Assembly (NCBI RefSeq): GCF_009727055.1
Contig: NC_052349.1
Span: forward strand, 48,342,085-48,406,084
DNA from: Benincasa hispida
Taxonomy: Eukaryota > Streptophyta > Magnoliopsida > Cucurbitales > Cucurbitaceae
Reading direction: 5' to 3'
DNA: 64,000 bases
Each line of letters opens with the position of its first letter. Position 1 is the first letter of the stretch. Made by a program: the position numbers and the translations under genes. Below, one piece after another: positions 23,615-36,524 of this stretch. The notes beneath the pieces were generated by a model. It did no database searches and was not told the DNA's origin. It worked only from the letters and a program-made list of their open reading frames with translations.

Positions 23615-24860
23615 CAATGCTTGTCCTAAAGCATAAGCTAAAGATTCCTTTAGCAAGTCAACTGCAAAGTTCTTTTCCTAGACTTCTCAAGGATACCTCA
23701 TTCAAATCTTATATACCATAATTTTCTTAAGTCTTATTCAAGTTTCTTCTTAAAATATTTCTAAGACCTAAGGATTGCAAGCTTAACTTTAAAAAGGACT
23801 TTACTAAATTCAAGAACATCGCATGATTTATTTCAAAAAGAAAAATTTTCTACCGAGGTGTCAAATGATTTTATCCTTGCACAAAAAAATTTCTTCATTG
23901 ATATATATATTTCTGACCTTGTGCTGATCCAAGTGCCTTGCCTTCGTTTTGGCTTGCCCCCACGTGTGTCATGCGGACATCCAACTACGAGCAATGCACT
24001 CTTTCTCAGACTAAACTCATACCTATTTGGCAGTGGAGTTGCGGTCATTTATTTATGCATTGATCCTGGTAACTTACTTTCGTTTTGGTTTGCCCTCATG
24101 TGCCTTTCACAACTTAACTCTTATCAATATAGGTTTTCCATTGCGTTGACAGTGGAGTTGTTATTCTCGATTTTTTTTAATAAATAGCAAGGTCAAAAAC
24201 AATTACCCCACCCCCAAATTTAAAATGCGGCAATGTCCTCGTTGACAAAAGATGAAAATAAGTCATGCGATGTTCTAGAATGCGTTGTAAAGAGAGCTTG
24301 AAAGAAAGCTAGCAAACCCCTAACTTCTAGAAATATTTCATGAGGTGACTATCTTAAGACTAAGTTGACTCTAGTGTATACGAAAGAAATAGAAGCATAT
24401 TTTTCATCATTGAAATCATACTTGGCAAAGAACAGAATGCGGTAAACTACTAAATTTATCTATGTCAAATGATTGCGGTGATTAAAGAGGATGCGGTGAT
24501 AAAATTTGAAGACTAAAATGCAATGTGATAGTACAAAAATGGAAATAAAAATAAGGAAGAGTACACCCCCAAATTTTGCGTTGTCGCCCGCATTGTATTG
24601 ACGTATCCATTTTTGCGGCGATCTCTCTTCTTTGGGTTGCGGTGATGGAATAAGATAAGTACTTCTTCGCGTAACATCTCTGCAATCCAATGCCTCGATC
24701 GTTGCAAGAAAAGCAAAGAGAGGGTCAAATTATTTTAAACAAAATAAAATTTGTTATCGCATTTTTTTAATATTTTTTATATATTTTTTTTGAAATAATG
24801 ATAGTGACAGTAAAATAAGGAAAGATCAGGATTTGAAACGATAGTAAAAATTCCGAGTAG
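23615..24860 (-). other. Athila-2 3' non-coding region
   Basis: Between integrase and polypurine tract. Repeated CCCCCAAATTTAAA-like tracts (23600, 24210, 24565) resemble reversed polypurine tracts. No domain or env-like protein can be recognised. Confidence 0.5.
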
Positions 24861-26173
24861 TGGAGAAAAGAATTGAAGAATTGAGGTTTCTCAAAACTTG
24901 CGTCCCTGATAAGTTGCGATCATTTGATAACGCAGGGACAACCTACTTCCTTCTTCATTCAAAGTTCTTTAGTTCCAGGGAGTCGACTTGGCGATGCCAG
25001 TCTTCTCCATGGTATGCCTTTACTCACTGCCCATTGACTTTGAATATGTTGGTTCCATCGTCATTTGATAATTCCACTGCGCCATGCAGATGTACTTGTC
25101 GAATTACGAACGGTTTGACCAACGTGACTTTAGCTTTCCTGGGAAAAGTCGCAGACGTGAGTTGAATAGCAAGACCTTTATAAATCTTCGCATTTTCATA
25201 TGCGTTGTTCCTCCATTCTTCTAGCTCGATCAGTTGCATTTTCCGCGCTTCCCATGCCTTCTTCAAATCAAAATTCAGCTTCTTTATTGCCCACAGTGCT
25301 TTATATTTCAGCTCCAAAGGCAAATGACACGCCTTACCAAATACCAACGCATAGGGGAGAATACTTATGGGTGTTTTAAATGTGGTCTGGTATGCCCACA
25401 ACACATCATCAAGCTTTGTTGCCCAGTCCTTTCGTGAAGGCTTTACTACCTTCTCAAGTATCAACTTAATTTCTCGATTGGACACTTCAGCCTGACCACT
25501 CATTTGCGGATGGTATGCGGTGGCCACTTTGTGGAGGATATTGTACTTGCGTAGTAGCTCATTGATATTGTGATTGATAAAGTGGGATCCTTCGTCACTT
25601 ATGATGGCACGAGGAGTGCCAAAACGAGTGAAAATATATTTCTTGAGGAACTGGGAGACTACCGCCACATCACTTGCGGCGCATGCTATTGCCTATACTC
25701 ACTTGGAGACATAATCGATGACCAATAAAATATAGTGTTTACCATGCGAAGGAGGGAATGGTCCCATGAAATCAATCCCTCATACGTCGAATAATTCCAG
25801 CTCCAAGATAGTGTTCATTGGCATTGCGTTCTTCCATGAAATGTTGCCTGTGTGTTGGCATCGATCACATTTATTTGCGTAGTTACCTGCATCCTTGAAT
25901 AATGTAGGCCAAAAGAATCCACTTTGCAAACTTTGGTTGCGGTGCGCTGCCCTCCAAAGCGCCCACCATATGGTGAGTCATGGCATTGTGATAATATGCG
26001 TTGTTGAGCAGCATTTGGTACGCATAACGGAATAATCTCGCATGTACCTCTCCTATACAGATTCGGCTCATCCCAATAATAATGTCTGCATTCATTCGTG
26101 AGCTTCTTCTGTTGATGATAAGTGTAATCTTCAGGGAATTGTTCACAAACCAAATAATTGACGATGTCCGCAT
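24860..26173 (-). pseudogene. Athila-2 integrase
   Basis: The 25024-25668 frame carries the core of a retroelement integrase: [34 protein letters not shown] with the catalytic glutamate, and [15 protein letters not shown]. Upstream (25815-26173) are parts of the zinc-binding region, CHDSPYGG-like and C..C near NISWKNAMP in another frame. Stops near 25690 and frame changes separate the two, so the gene is broken. In the family it inserts element cDNA into the chromosome. Confidence 0.88.
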
Positions 26174-26228
26174 ACTAGGAAAATTCTTCTATGTGGAATA
26201 GCTGCTCATCCGAGAACATGACACTCAC

Positions 26229-26645
26229 CTAAGTCTCATTGTGGTCAACTTCAAGATTTTCCAGTCTAGACAAATGATCTGCAACCTGATTCTCTGTCCC
26301 TTTCCGGTCAATTATTTCGATATCAAACTCTTGAAGAAGGAGAACCCATCTGATCAACCTCGGTTTTGCGTCCTTCTTTATCATTAAGTATTTGATTGCC
26401 GAGTGATCGGTGTAGATGAGTACCTTGGTTCCCAACAGATATGCCCAAAATTTTTCCAACGCAAAAATCACAGCCAGGAGTTCCTTCTCTGTGGTGGTAT
26501 AATTTGTTTGAGCAGGGTTTAAAGTTTTACTCGCATATGCGATGGGGTGCAAAATTGTTTTTCTCTTTTGCGCTAAAGCTGCCCCCATCACATGCCCGCT
26601 TGCGTCACATATTGATTTCAAAATGGTAAATCCAATCCTGCGCAA
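26229..26645 (-). pseudogene. Athila-2 RNase H
   Basis: The frame shows [58 protein letters not shown] and [16 protein letters not shown], the standard Gypsy RNase H order with the catalytic D, E and D present. This is the best-preserved domain of Athila-2, but RT upstream is frame-broken, so it is not expressed as an enzyme. Confidence 0.9.
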
Positions 26646-26699
26646 TCAAGACGGGTGCGGTTAATCAGCCCATTTTTAAACTCTGAATTCGTTACGGCA

Positions 26700-27460
26700 A
26701 TTGTTGTCGAACTTAAAATTTCTGTTCAGCCTCTAGTAACGCACTTAGTGGTCGTGCTATCTTAGAAAATTCCTTGACGAATCGTCTGTAAAATTCGGCG
26801 TGCCCCAAGAAGCTTCGCTTTGTTTTTCCACTCCAAGCCATCCCAGAGACTTTTAGTCCCAACACTATACCCTCCTTGATAATGAAATGACATTTTTCCC
26901 AGTTGAGCACCAAATTCGTCTCTTCACATCTCTTCAGAATTTTCTTTTAAGTTGGCTAGGAGACTTCATAAGTGTTCCCATAAACGGAAAAGTCGTCCAT
27001 AAATATTTCTACTGAGTCCTCGAGATAATCTTGAAAAGATCGCCATCATGCACCTTTGGAACGTGCTTGGCGCATTGCAGAGGCCGAACGGCATGCGGCG
27101 AAAAGCAAATGTCCCATATGGGCAGGTGGAATGTGGTCTTGTCTTGATCTTCAGGAGCTATCATGATTTGATTGTATCCGGCATACCCTCCAAGAAGTAG
27201 TAAAAATCATTCCCTGTGAGTCTGTCTAGCATTTGATCGATGAATGGCAGGGGGAAATGATCTTTCTTTGTGGCCGGTTCAACTTGTGGTAGTCCATACA
27301 TATCCGCCATCCAGTAATGGTCCTTTGTGGTATTAATTCGTTGTTCTCATTTGGGACTACTATCATTCCGCCCTTCTTCGGCACACATTGAATGGGGCTG
27401 ACCCACATGCTATCTGCTATGGGGTAATGCCCACATCTAGCCATTTGATAATTTCCTTTT
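26700..27460 (-). pseudogene. Athila-2 reverse transcriptase
   Basis: Motifs in element order are WVSPIQCVPKKGG and TGWRICMDYHKLN (27444-27300), IFMDDFSVYGNT containing the catalytic FMDD at about 27010-26980, and FLGHAEFYRRFVKEFSKIARPL near 26800. Several frame changes and stops fall between them. The metal-binding aspartates of FMDD are kept, but the reading frame is not. Confidence 0.88.
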
Positions 27461-28049
27461 TTACGACCTCTTTCATCGCAGGGTTGAGTCTATGTTGATG
27501 TTCAATTGTTGCTTTGTGTTAATCTTCAAGACGAATATGGTACATGCAGTACGCGGGGCAAATTCCTCTAATGTCAGTGAGCGTCCAGCCAATTGTTCAC
27601 ACATGTTTCTTGAGAATGCTCATCAACGCATTCTCCTGTTCTTTGTTGAGCGCAGAGGAAATGATCACTGGCAGCTTCTCATTCTGCCCCAGAAATGCGT
27701 ACTTCAAATGGGTTGGTAGGGTCTTCAATTCAAGTGTTGGTGGTTCCACCATGGAAAGTTGCATCGTTTTTCGTTCTTCTTTTGGCTCTACTTCTTGCGT
27801 TGCGATCATCTCTTCTTCTTTGTTTGTTTTTGCTACGATCACATTGTAGGTAGCAACGGATGCGTTGGCATCCTCTTCTTCACACTCTTCATCAGAATTT
27901 TCTTCTTCAATCAAATTCAGGTCATCATCAGAATCTTGCAGGTCTTCTTCATTCGGGAATTTCATGGCACGAATTATATTAAATTTGAGCTTCTGTCCGT
28001 TTATAGTCAAAGTGATTTCTCCCTTGTGCACATCAATTTGAGGACGACT

Positions 28050-28720
28050 TGGTGATAGAAAAGGTCACCTCAAAATGATGGCACATCTTTGTCGGCCTCG
28101 TAGTCTAAAATGATGAAGTCAGCTGGCAAAATAAATTTATCAATCGTGATTAGCACATCTTTCACCTTACCTTCTGGATGAACCAGAGATCTGTCAGCCA
28201 ATTGAAGAGTCACTGATGTGGGAACAAGTTGCCCACATTTAATTGTCTAAAAATTGACAGCAGCATCAAATTTATGCTGGCCCCCAAGTCACACAAGGCT
28301 TGCCCAATATAGAGTCCTCCTATGGAGCTGTCTCTTATACACATCTAGATGTGTATAAGAGACAGGTCTCCTTCTTTGTTGGCTTTGAGGTCAACGCAAC
28401 CTCTGGTTCTACTGCTTCATTTTCTCTTTCTTCTTCTTGCATTACCGCAATCTCAGGTTCAGCTACAATGGAAGTTGTTCTACNNNNNNNNNNNNAAAAT
28501 TGACAGCAGCATCAAATTTATGCTGGCCCTCAAGTCACACAAGGCTTGCCCAATATAGAGTCCTCCTATGGAGCAAAGAATAGTAAAGCTCCCAGGATCG
28601 ATCATCTTCCGTGGGATTATGGATTTGGAACTTTGCGTTAATTCCACCGTGGCAAATTTTCCAGCTCCCCTCTTCTTAGTTACCATGTCCTTCAGAAACT
28701 TGCCGTAGGCAGACATTTCC
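28050..28720 (-). pseudogene. Athila-2 aspartic protease region
   Basis: The frame at 28480-28720 reads DPGSFTILCSIG, IGQALCDLRASINLMLLS. The usual active-site string is DLGAS; here the glycine is arginine, which would probably disable the protease. A near-identical copy of part of this stretch lies at 28251-28327 because of the mis-assembly described at 28251-28980, so the protease region is duplicated artificially. Confidence 0.8.
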
Positions 28721-28980
28721 TCAATCGCTTCACTGAAAGGAATGTTAACATGTAATTGTTTTACATAGATAAAAAGCATTAGTACTGTACCTCTTCGTTT
28801 TTCTTCTTCCTTAGTCTCTGAGGGAAAGGTGGAAATTGAACTTTCATGGTTCCCGTTTCATTAGGTTTTGGGGTCAACGCAACCTCTGGTTCTACTGCTT
28901 CATTTTCTCTTTCTTCTTCTTGCATTACCGCAATCTCAGGTTCAGCTACAATGGAAGTTGTTCTACTATGCTCCTTCTTT
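28251..28980. other. Assembly artefact: Nextera junction, 12-N gap and crossed duplications
   Basis: A 38-bp mosaic-end dimer lies at 28328-28365 and twelve Ns at 28484-28495. The bases before the adapter (28251-28327) reappear at 28497-28573, and the bases after it (about 28387-28483) reappear at about 28870-28970. This is a mate-pair read placed across a gap: each half duplicates true sequence further right. Only one copy of each probably exists. Confidence 0.97.
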
Positions 28981-30200
28981 TCTCCCTCCACAGTCTTTCC
29001 ACTGCGCAATGTCACAACCTGATATTGCTCCTCACCTGATCCCCCCGAGTTGCATGGATGTTCGGTTGAACTTAGCAGCGGCCTTTGCGGTCTACTTTTC
29101 AGCTCACTCGCAATTTGACACATCTGTAATTCAAGATTGCGGATGGACGTGGCCTGACTTTAAAGCACCGTCTCATTTTTCTCTATATATTGTTTCAATA
29201 GGCTCTCCAAAGAAGAGGATTGCGGTGGTTGTTGTGAGCTACTTGCTTGATTGCTCGGTTGACCGTTGTTGCGTTGAAAAAATCCTGGTGACTCTTCTTT
29301 TTGTGCCACAGGTTGAAAATTTTGTTGTTGATTCTTCCAAGCCAAATTGGGGTGGTTTCTCCACCCAGGGTTGTAGGTGTTTGAAAAGGGATTATTTTTC
29401 ACAAAGTATACAGATTGTGGATTTTGCGGGCAATCTTCCATCGCATGCCCATTACCGCAAGGCGTACACCTTATGGTGTTTTGATCGATTGCGTTAATTT
29501 TCCCACCTTGCGATGTTGGGCTGCTGATCGCCATTCCTTGGATCAAATTCATCATTGCGGTCATTTGGCTTTGTAATGAAACAATAGCACCACTATTTGT
29601 GTCAGAGTCTTTAAGTCTCAATCTTTGGTCACTCTCTCTTCATTCTTCATGGTTCTTAGAGGTGCAATCCAGGATATTCTTGCCTCATCATATGTTTTGT
29701 CAAGCAGACCACCAGCGGCTACCGCATTGGCAGCAGTCTACGAAGCGGGATTCAAACCATGATAGAAAATCTTCATTTGAAGGCAGTCTGGTAACCCATT
29801 ATGTGGACAATCCCGGACCAACCTTTGAAACCTCGCCAAGCATCGCTGAGCGATTCGTCCATGTCTTGTTCAAAATTTGTAATAAGCTTCCTTCGTCTTG
29901 CATTCTCGGTAGATGGAAAATACTTCTTCATAAATTTTTCCATTACCTGTTCCCAAGAAGTGATCTCTCTCGATTCGAGAGAATATGCCCATTTCCTAGC
30001 CTGATCACAGAGAGAAAATGGGAATAACGTTAGTCGAACTTCTTCAACAGAGATGTTCGGGAACAAAAAAATATTGCATATTTCAATAAAACTTCGTAGG
30101 TGAGTGTGCGGGTCCTCGCCACACCTTCCTCCGAATTAACCTGCAGTCGGGATGATCATATTGAGCCGCTGATTCTTCGAAATTCCTACCAAGGTAAGCG
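28780..30200 (-). pseudogene. Athila-2 gag
   Basis: Gag of the Athila type. Near the right end are DPHTHLRSFIEICNIFLFPNI-like codons in one frame, then LTLFPFSLCDQARKWAYSL, ITSWEQVMEKFMKKYFP and FEQDMDESLSDAWRGFK. A zinc knuckle in the form CTPCGNGHAMEDCP lies at about 29450. A glutamine/asparagine-rich stretch follows toward protease, with a basic/acidic linker (28779-29123). Frameshifts at about 29820 and 29640 break it. Confidence 0.85.
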
Positions 30201-30235
30201 GTTGGATTTAATAATGTGTGAACTTGCTAATAGCT

Positions 30236-31607
30236 GATTGTGAGCAGGATTCAATTGAGTTTCACCTGGAGATTCAAACCTCCGTTCTAGTTGAGGTCCA
30301 TCAAACACCTCAGCTTGCACACTCCATGCTTACATTGGAGAACCATTCAAAGCCTTCCATCGTTTGTGGCACTAAAGCCGATCTAATAGAGGAGTTTCCT
30401 TGGACCGACGATGAAGATGATATTTATTTCATGCCATATTCAAAACAAGTAAGAGGGATAAGTATGAGCCTGTACCAAACCTCAAGGAATCTCATATAAA
30501 ACAGTTAGAGGCTTTTGAGCCTAGAACAGTACTTTGTCCTAGAATTTTTTGCATCTTTGATTACTGCTCGTATTTTCCTTATAAGTCTGAGTCAGTTGTT
30601 GAGTCTTTTCTTTCTTTCGACTATTTTGGGTCATTTGAGTCTTTTTACCAAATATAGAAAATCCAAATTTGACCTGTCTGGTTCTCGAAAGAGGATGAGT
30701 TCTCTTATAGCCCTTCCAAGCTATATAGATTCATCCAAGAGAGGACTGGATAAGTATGAAAATTTTTATGTACCTTGAAAAACATAAAAGAGAGGTCATA
30801 TCGAGCAATCGATGTTAAAAAATTTTCCTTCTTGGAGGTAGTCAGCCATCAAAAATAAAACAAAAATTTCAGTTTTCTTTTAATAAAGAATTTCCATTTC
30901 TAAGTTTTTCATTTTTAGATTAAATTTTTCTAGAATTAGTTTTGATTTTTAGAGTAAACTCTATAAGTTTGTAGTTTTAGTTTTGATTGTTTCTAGAAAA
31001 AAAAAAATTAGAGCACAGCGTTGTGACGCTGCGAGGCAGAATCGCGTTTTAAACGCAGATTTTGCCATTTTTAAGATACAATTCTCTTATTCAACTCATT
31101 TTCTCTCAATTTTTCTTTCCACCTCTCACCGATTCTTCATCCCCACTTCAAATCCAAGCTATTTTTCTTCCAAACTCATCAGTTCCTTAACTTTTCAAGG
31201 ATTTCTATCTTGAAAATTTTTAGGTTTTCTCCAAAACTCCATTCTAGGGCTTTCTTTTATCTTCCTCTCAAGCAAGGGATTCAAATACCAAAGGTAAGGC
31301 ATTTTTCTCTTTCTTTTAACTTTTTATGATTATCTTGAATGTGATTTGAGTTGAGCTTGATAGAAGTTTAAATTTTGTTGATGAGAAATCTGAATAATGC
31401 TTTATTTGCTTAAAAGAATGCTTTTTCTTTTGAATTGTTGAGTGTTGGATAATTAGCAATAATATGTTTGGGAATTTTTCTACTTGCAGGTTCCTAATTC
31501 GATTAGGGGTGTGAGATTATTTTGTTTTAGAGTCTTTTAGAAGAGGGAATTAGAATTTTCTTAGATTTCAACCCCTGTTTTGTTTATTTTTCTTAGAAAA
31601 CTTTTCC
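30236..31607 (+). other. Athila-1 internal region, mostly non-coding
   Basis: A short open stretch at 30260-30496 reads an acidic peptide (EEFPWTDDEDD) of unknown type. The rest is pyrimidine-rich leader sequence (CTTTTCTTTC-like) of the kind that precedes genes in Athila/Tat elements. No domain is recognisable. Confidence 0.45.
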
Positions 31608-32415
31608 ATGGGTCCTAAGCCTAAGAAAGGAAAGAATGTTGCCAATTCAAGTGGTAGGAATTCTCCTCCACATCTTGAGTCTAATATCCCTAGGTTTGTT
31701 TCTGAGGGAGCCAAGTGTATCTCATCAAGTGGTAGCTCTTAGGAACCTAGTTCCAGAGAGAGCTTTAACTTTAGAGCCAAATTTCTATCCCCAAATCACT
31801 TCCGAAATACGAGAGAGAGGATGGGAAGCCTTAGTAGCAAACCCTAGTGATGCTATTGTTCCTTTGGTTAGAGAATTCTACGGCAATATAGACCTAGATA
31901 GAGATGTATCTTTAGTAATTGATGTTAAAGTCTCTTTCTCTTCTTCTAGAATTAATGAAACCTTTGGTCTAGCTCAGTTTTACGATAAGTATGGTCGGTT
32001 CCTATCTCAACCACTGGACGAACAGGAAATTATTGAAGCCCTCTGTGGGCAAGGTGCTTAATGGACGCGTTCAGGTGGAGTTGCAGTAAGGTTTAGATCT
32101 ACAGACATGTCTGTAGTAGGTCAAATCTTGCATGCTTTTGTATGTTTTAGACTGATGTCTGTCCTTAGATTGATCAATGTAACTCGAGATAGAGCAAAAC
32201 TTGATTACTGTCTCATTCAGGGTATGTCCATTAACATCGGGAGAGTAGTTCATGCTTCTAAAAGACGATGTGGATGTTGTTCTACAACGGGCAACCTTGG
32301 ACACCCTAGCTTAACAACCTTGTTGTGTCAAAGGTTCAGAGTAGAAATACCCAGAAATGAGGAGCGCATGGGGCGTAAAGCTCCAATTTCTAAGACTACC
32401 ATCTCAGCTTTCTGA
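31608..32415 (+). pseudogene. Athila-type plant transposon protein (Transposase_32-like), broken
   Basis: The ATG at 31608 opens MGPKPKKGKN, a basic start common to this family. A frameshift near 31730 moves the reading into the frame carrying ITSEIRERGWEALV, VREFYGNID and INETFGL. A stop at 32062 interrupts it, after which the same frame continues to 32415 with MSVVGQILHAF. The pattern of WE.L, V.EFY.N and a following INxxF matches the plant-specific retroelement protein often annotated as a putative plant transposon protein. The function in the family is unknown, and the assignment is from memory of the pattern. Confidence 0.65.
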
Positions 32416-33621
32416 GGTCGTGGAGTTAAGGAACTCCACGAATAAGAACAAGAAGAGCTAGATAAGGAAGATGAGCATTTAGGAGAAGAACCACTTAGGG
32501 TAGAACTTTCCAGTCATCCTCATGAACAACCCGCTAGTGGTGAAACCTTAGGTAAGCAAGCACTTAGAACTACCACTGAAGCCTTAAGGGTGAGTCGTGA
32601 AACCACTTGTCAAGTTAGGTGTATGCAAAGAACGATCGATTTCATGTGCGAAAGAGACCGTCTCTACTACGCTCGCATAGGTTTTCAGTACAATCTTCAG
32701 CAAGAGCCCAACTTACCTGACTTGGGCTGATTTGGCATCACACATATTTTCCTGGTATCTTCTTCCATTTTGCCCTATCTTTTATCTTTCATTTTTCATT
32801 TTCACCTTTTATTGCTTTCCTTTATTTTCTTTCTAGGTTAGCTTTTCTTTTCCTTTCTTTTTCTTTTTCTTTTCTCTTTTGTAGGAATAAACAAGAATGA
32901 AAGAGGAAAAAAAAAAGAATAGAAAAAAAATGTCCACCACCATCTATTGCGCGAAATCAGGGAAGTTCTTCTGTTCCCTTTATCATTTTATCTTTATGCT
33001 TAATTTTTAGTTTTATAAACATTAAGGATAATGTTTAGTATTTAAGTTGGGGGTGGGAACATTGCATGTTCTTTATTAGGATTGTAAAAATGAGCCATGC
33101 TGGAAAATTTTGCTTTGTGATATCTTTACATGTCTGGAACCCTTGAACATCTGAGCTCAGATTATGTGGATTTTGTGATCTTGATGATATATATCTCGAT
33201 TAGGCTCTATTACATCCCTCTGGAATTCTTTCTATTCTCTTTAAAAAAACACACACAATATCATTGTCTTGGTATCATTTCTCTTATTCCTCATTTTTTG
33301 CTTTCAATGCATGATTCATCTAAGTGTGTTCATTCATTCAAGAATAACATTCACTTTGTTTGCCATGATCATTTGCTTTTCTCAATATTTTGATTCTTAT
33401 CAATGAACTTTGATGACACATTCTCTCAAGCAATGATACAAATCAATTTTAAATTTCTTAAAATTTCTTCTTACAAAATTTGAAATTCATTTTTCAAAAG
33501 AAACTTTCTTTTCCTTTTAACTTCATAAAAAATTTGAATACTTAAACTTTAGATTTATTTAGAATCTCAAACTCTTAGAAATGTCATATCTACTTGATTT
33601 TCTTTGTCACCCCGATAGGAT
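32416..33621 (+). other. Athila-1 internal non-coding region with internal polypurine tract
   Basis: Contains GAGGAAAAAAAAAAG-type purine runs (about 32900) and TTAAGTTGGGGGTGGG at about 33037-33052, which resembles an Athila polypurine tract although no LTR follows it. No gene is seen. Confidence 0.5.
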
Positions 33622-35746
33622 TGAAGGAAATCGGATATGAGGATTTCCATGAGCAGTGGAAGGATCTTTCCAAATTTCAGTTGTATATGGACTTTACAAT
33701 TACAATAAAAAACGGAAACGAACGGTTATGCACAAAATAGAAATTACAGCATGCTTTACTACAGATCAAGGAGAATCAACAAACTTTTGCAGACTAATCT
33801 TTAAGTTCCTTGATCACGAATGCTCGATCATAGCAACACAACAACACACAAACGTTCAATCAACACGATCGCTACACTGCACGAACATCGTGCACTCGAA
33901 CTAAGCGATCTCCAAGGTCATGAACACCATGAACACCGCGAACGGCCTCCATAGAACCTCGACAATGTCGAGTTGAGTATGACACCACTAAGAAAGTTAT
34001 CTTGGTATTCTCGGTGTGAGAATCCAGAGGGTGGGCTCTGTGTGGACTTGGTTTGAGGTAAAAAATCAGAGGAACCACAATCGTGTAAACGATTGAGCAA
34101 GTGGGAGATGGAACAACCTATCATATAGGTCGATGCCCAATCGTTTAGGAAAAGCTATGTGGTCGTCTAGCAAAAGCTATATGATCGTTTAACTCATCGT
34201 CTAACTGAATGTCTATCGTGTAAGAACACTCCACGATCGTTTAGCTAACTCCAAGCCGTCACTTAGTAAATCTGATTTACTTGACAACTTCTCCGTGAGA
34301 ATTTTCTGAGAATGGAAATCTCAAAAACACAATTTTGCATACCTTATTTCTTTTCTTACTAAAATTAGGAAAACATTTTCCCTTTTATCACACGGTTACC
34401 ATGAAACTACCAATAACCTCCCACTCAATTGGTTATTAGAGAAAAAGAGATAATTATCCAATAATTAATATTATTATAAATATAAATGATAACTAACTTA
34501 CCATAATATATTTATAACCTATAGTTTTAATATTTCATCTCATGAAACATATAAACTATAGCTCTTTTTCTATTTCATGGTACTTAATGTAAATCTCATT
34601 TACATTTATCCTCCACTTGATATATCTCATACACCATACCGATTATATCATATATGATCAAATTACCTCTTATCAATTTGAACATTTCAAATCAACATCA
34701 AGAACTGATTCTCAATTTGAATCCATTGAGCTACCAAGGGGACCTTATGGACCTGTAGCTCGAAGCTCTAATGGTATGTGAATAACTGACTAAACTTTTT
34801 AGTCACGGGATCCACCATCCGTTAACTACCAGGAACTTCACTAAAGACCGACAGCTGAACTCTCCTTACTACAAATATATTAAGTGTCCATCTTAACCAA
34901 TGAACAGTGCAACAACCCTTCACAGATCGCTCGTAAGTACAGCTCGGCCAATAACCGTTATGCCCCTGTAGTTACATCTAACTTCTTAGGTACCACTAAA
35001 TCCTCTAATGAACATAAGTCATAGTCCTACTGTGACTGAGTCCTCTCTTCCAAAGAGAAGATGTGGCCACTATGTTCAAGTCCTGGAATCAACCCTTAAG
35101 GGAGCAATCTATCTATTTACCCCTGCTTCAGGGAAGGAGTGAATTCCATCTTGTGTGTTGAGTTTCCAGCTCCCAAATCAGACAAGTCCCCAAAAAGGTA
35201 GGTATGTTGAGTTGGCAATCTGGCCAGTCTCACCCATACTAATCAAAGGACCGCCCTCAAAGACAGGAGTTCCCAAAACACTCAGGATTGAGGTCGTGTC
35301 ACCTATGGTCGTTTAGGTGAGATGTAAGTCTCCAGTATCAATGGTGTTATATATAGAGTCTAGTTATCTCATGGTTCGATCTTATACAAACTGTTTATAT
35401 AGGACACCCCCGCTCGCATGTCTCCACATGAATGGTCAAGATCTACCATCTATAGTAGTTTACAACACTTGCAAACCTCTACAAAGTCGGCCATATCCGT
35501 AATGTCACTAGGATCAGGTATCCCACCTTAATCCTTATACTACAAACCTATCTAGGTTATCATTTAAGGCATGATCCACTTGTTTATCACATATACATGC
35601 TTAAGTTTGCATAAGATAACCATAAAGCTTTGTTTATTGGATATGAAGTAAATGCCAGAATGAAATAACAATTATTTTATTCATAAAACAATATGGATAA
35701 TTACAAACAACGAGACTCCGGGAGAATTAGGACACCAATCCCAACA
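33622..35746 (-). mobile_element. Solo Copia LTR inside Athila-1
   Basis: Bounded by TGAAGGAAATCGG at 33622 and ACACCAATCCCAACA at 35746 (TG...CA on either strand), without PBS or polypurine tract on either side. It resembles the LTR at 39494-41970 over most of its length, for example GATCCACCATCCGTTAACT in both. Flanks AGGAT and AGAAC do not form a convincing target duplication. It contains a CGATCG-type motif array (34080-34260). The likely origin is recombination between the two LTRs of one element. Confidence 0.75.
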
Positions 35747-36524
35747 AGAACAACCGTTGGTCTAGGAACAACCATCTTGTTTTGGAGGAAAGTCTAGACA
35801 TTGAGGAATAAAAAGGGCCTAGTGAATAAAAATTGCTAGCACACACAGAAAAAAAAAAAAAGAAAAGAAAAAAGAGAGACAAGCTTGTTAATTGACATAA
35901 CGAAATAGCATAACCTTCACTAACATGTGTGTATGCATAGGTAGAGGTGAAAAGAGCTACCTCTATCGTGTTTCTATTAGGGCCCACGAGAAAAGAGCGA
36001 TAGGTTCCCGGCAGTGTGAGTGTGAAAGTTATCCCTCTAAGTAAAAGAAATGCCAATTTCGTTTTATGTGTGTGAGTTTAAATGACACACTTGTATTAGA
36101 ATTGCCTCTATCTAATGCAAGTTAGGTATATCCTAGACCGATAACCAACCTAGTGTAGGGCAAAGAGGAATTGAGAGTTGGATATAGCCTTTCCACTAGT
36201 TTTAGCTTTTAAATAAACTAAAACTGAGTAGTCTTTTCTTTTATGGCTTTACAAGAAAAAGATGTTTTCTTTTCAAAAATAGGCTTCAATTCTTTGTTAG
36301 AAAAATTTTAAAGGTTTAAATGCCCATTTGTATCATTTGTTTGCTTGATTGTTGAGAAGAGAGATGTGAATCAAATTTTTGGGAAAACCACATGAACATA
36401 CTGAACATTTATGAATGAGTTCTTTGAATAAATGCACATTTGATATTCATGTTTTTGCTTGAATGCATGTATATTTCTAGTTTAGGCTTGCTTGGGTCGA
36501 CCAACAGCTAAGTTGGGGGTGTTT
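35747..36524 (+). other. Athila-1 3' non-coding region and polypurine tract
   Basis: No gene. Ends with CAACAGCTAAGTTGGGGGTG TTT at about 36500-36524, the element's polypurine tract directly before the 3' LTR. Confidence 0.8.

Larger units (their letters stand above)
21992..30215 (-). mobile_element. Athila-2: minus-strand Athila-like element, 5'-truncated, inside Athila-1
   Basis: In element order (descending coordinates): gag about 30200-28780, protease about 28700-28050, RT 27460-26700, RNase H 26645-26229, integrase 26170-25024, a non-coding 3' part, polypurine tract (TTTAAATTTGGGGG, reverse of 23601-23614), and 3' LTR 23600-21992. No 5' LTR is seen at the right end, where recognisable gag gives way to Athila-1 sequence at about 30200-30235, so the 5' end is truncated. 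Frames are broken in several places. An adapter artefact and 12 Ns lie in the protease region. Confidence 0.85.

Noticed and set aside
28300..28558. Plus-strand ORFs over the N-gap
   Set aside because: They contain adapter-coded peptides and unknown residues from Ns.
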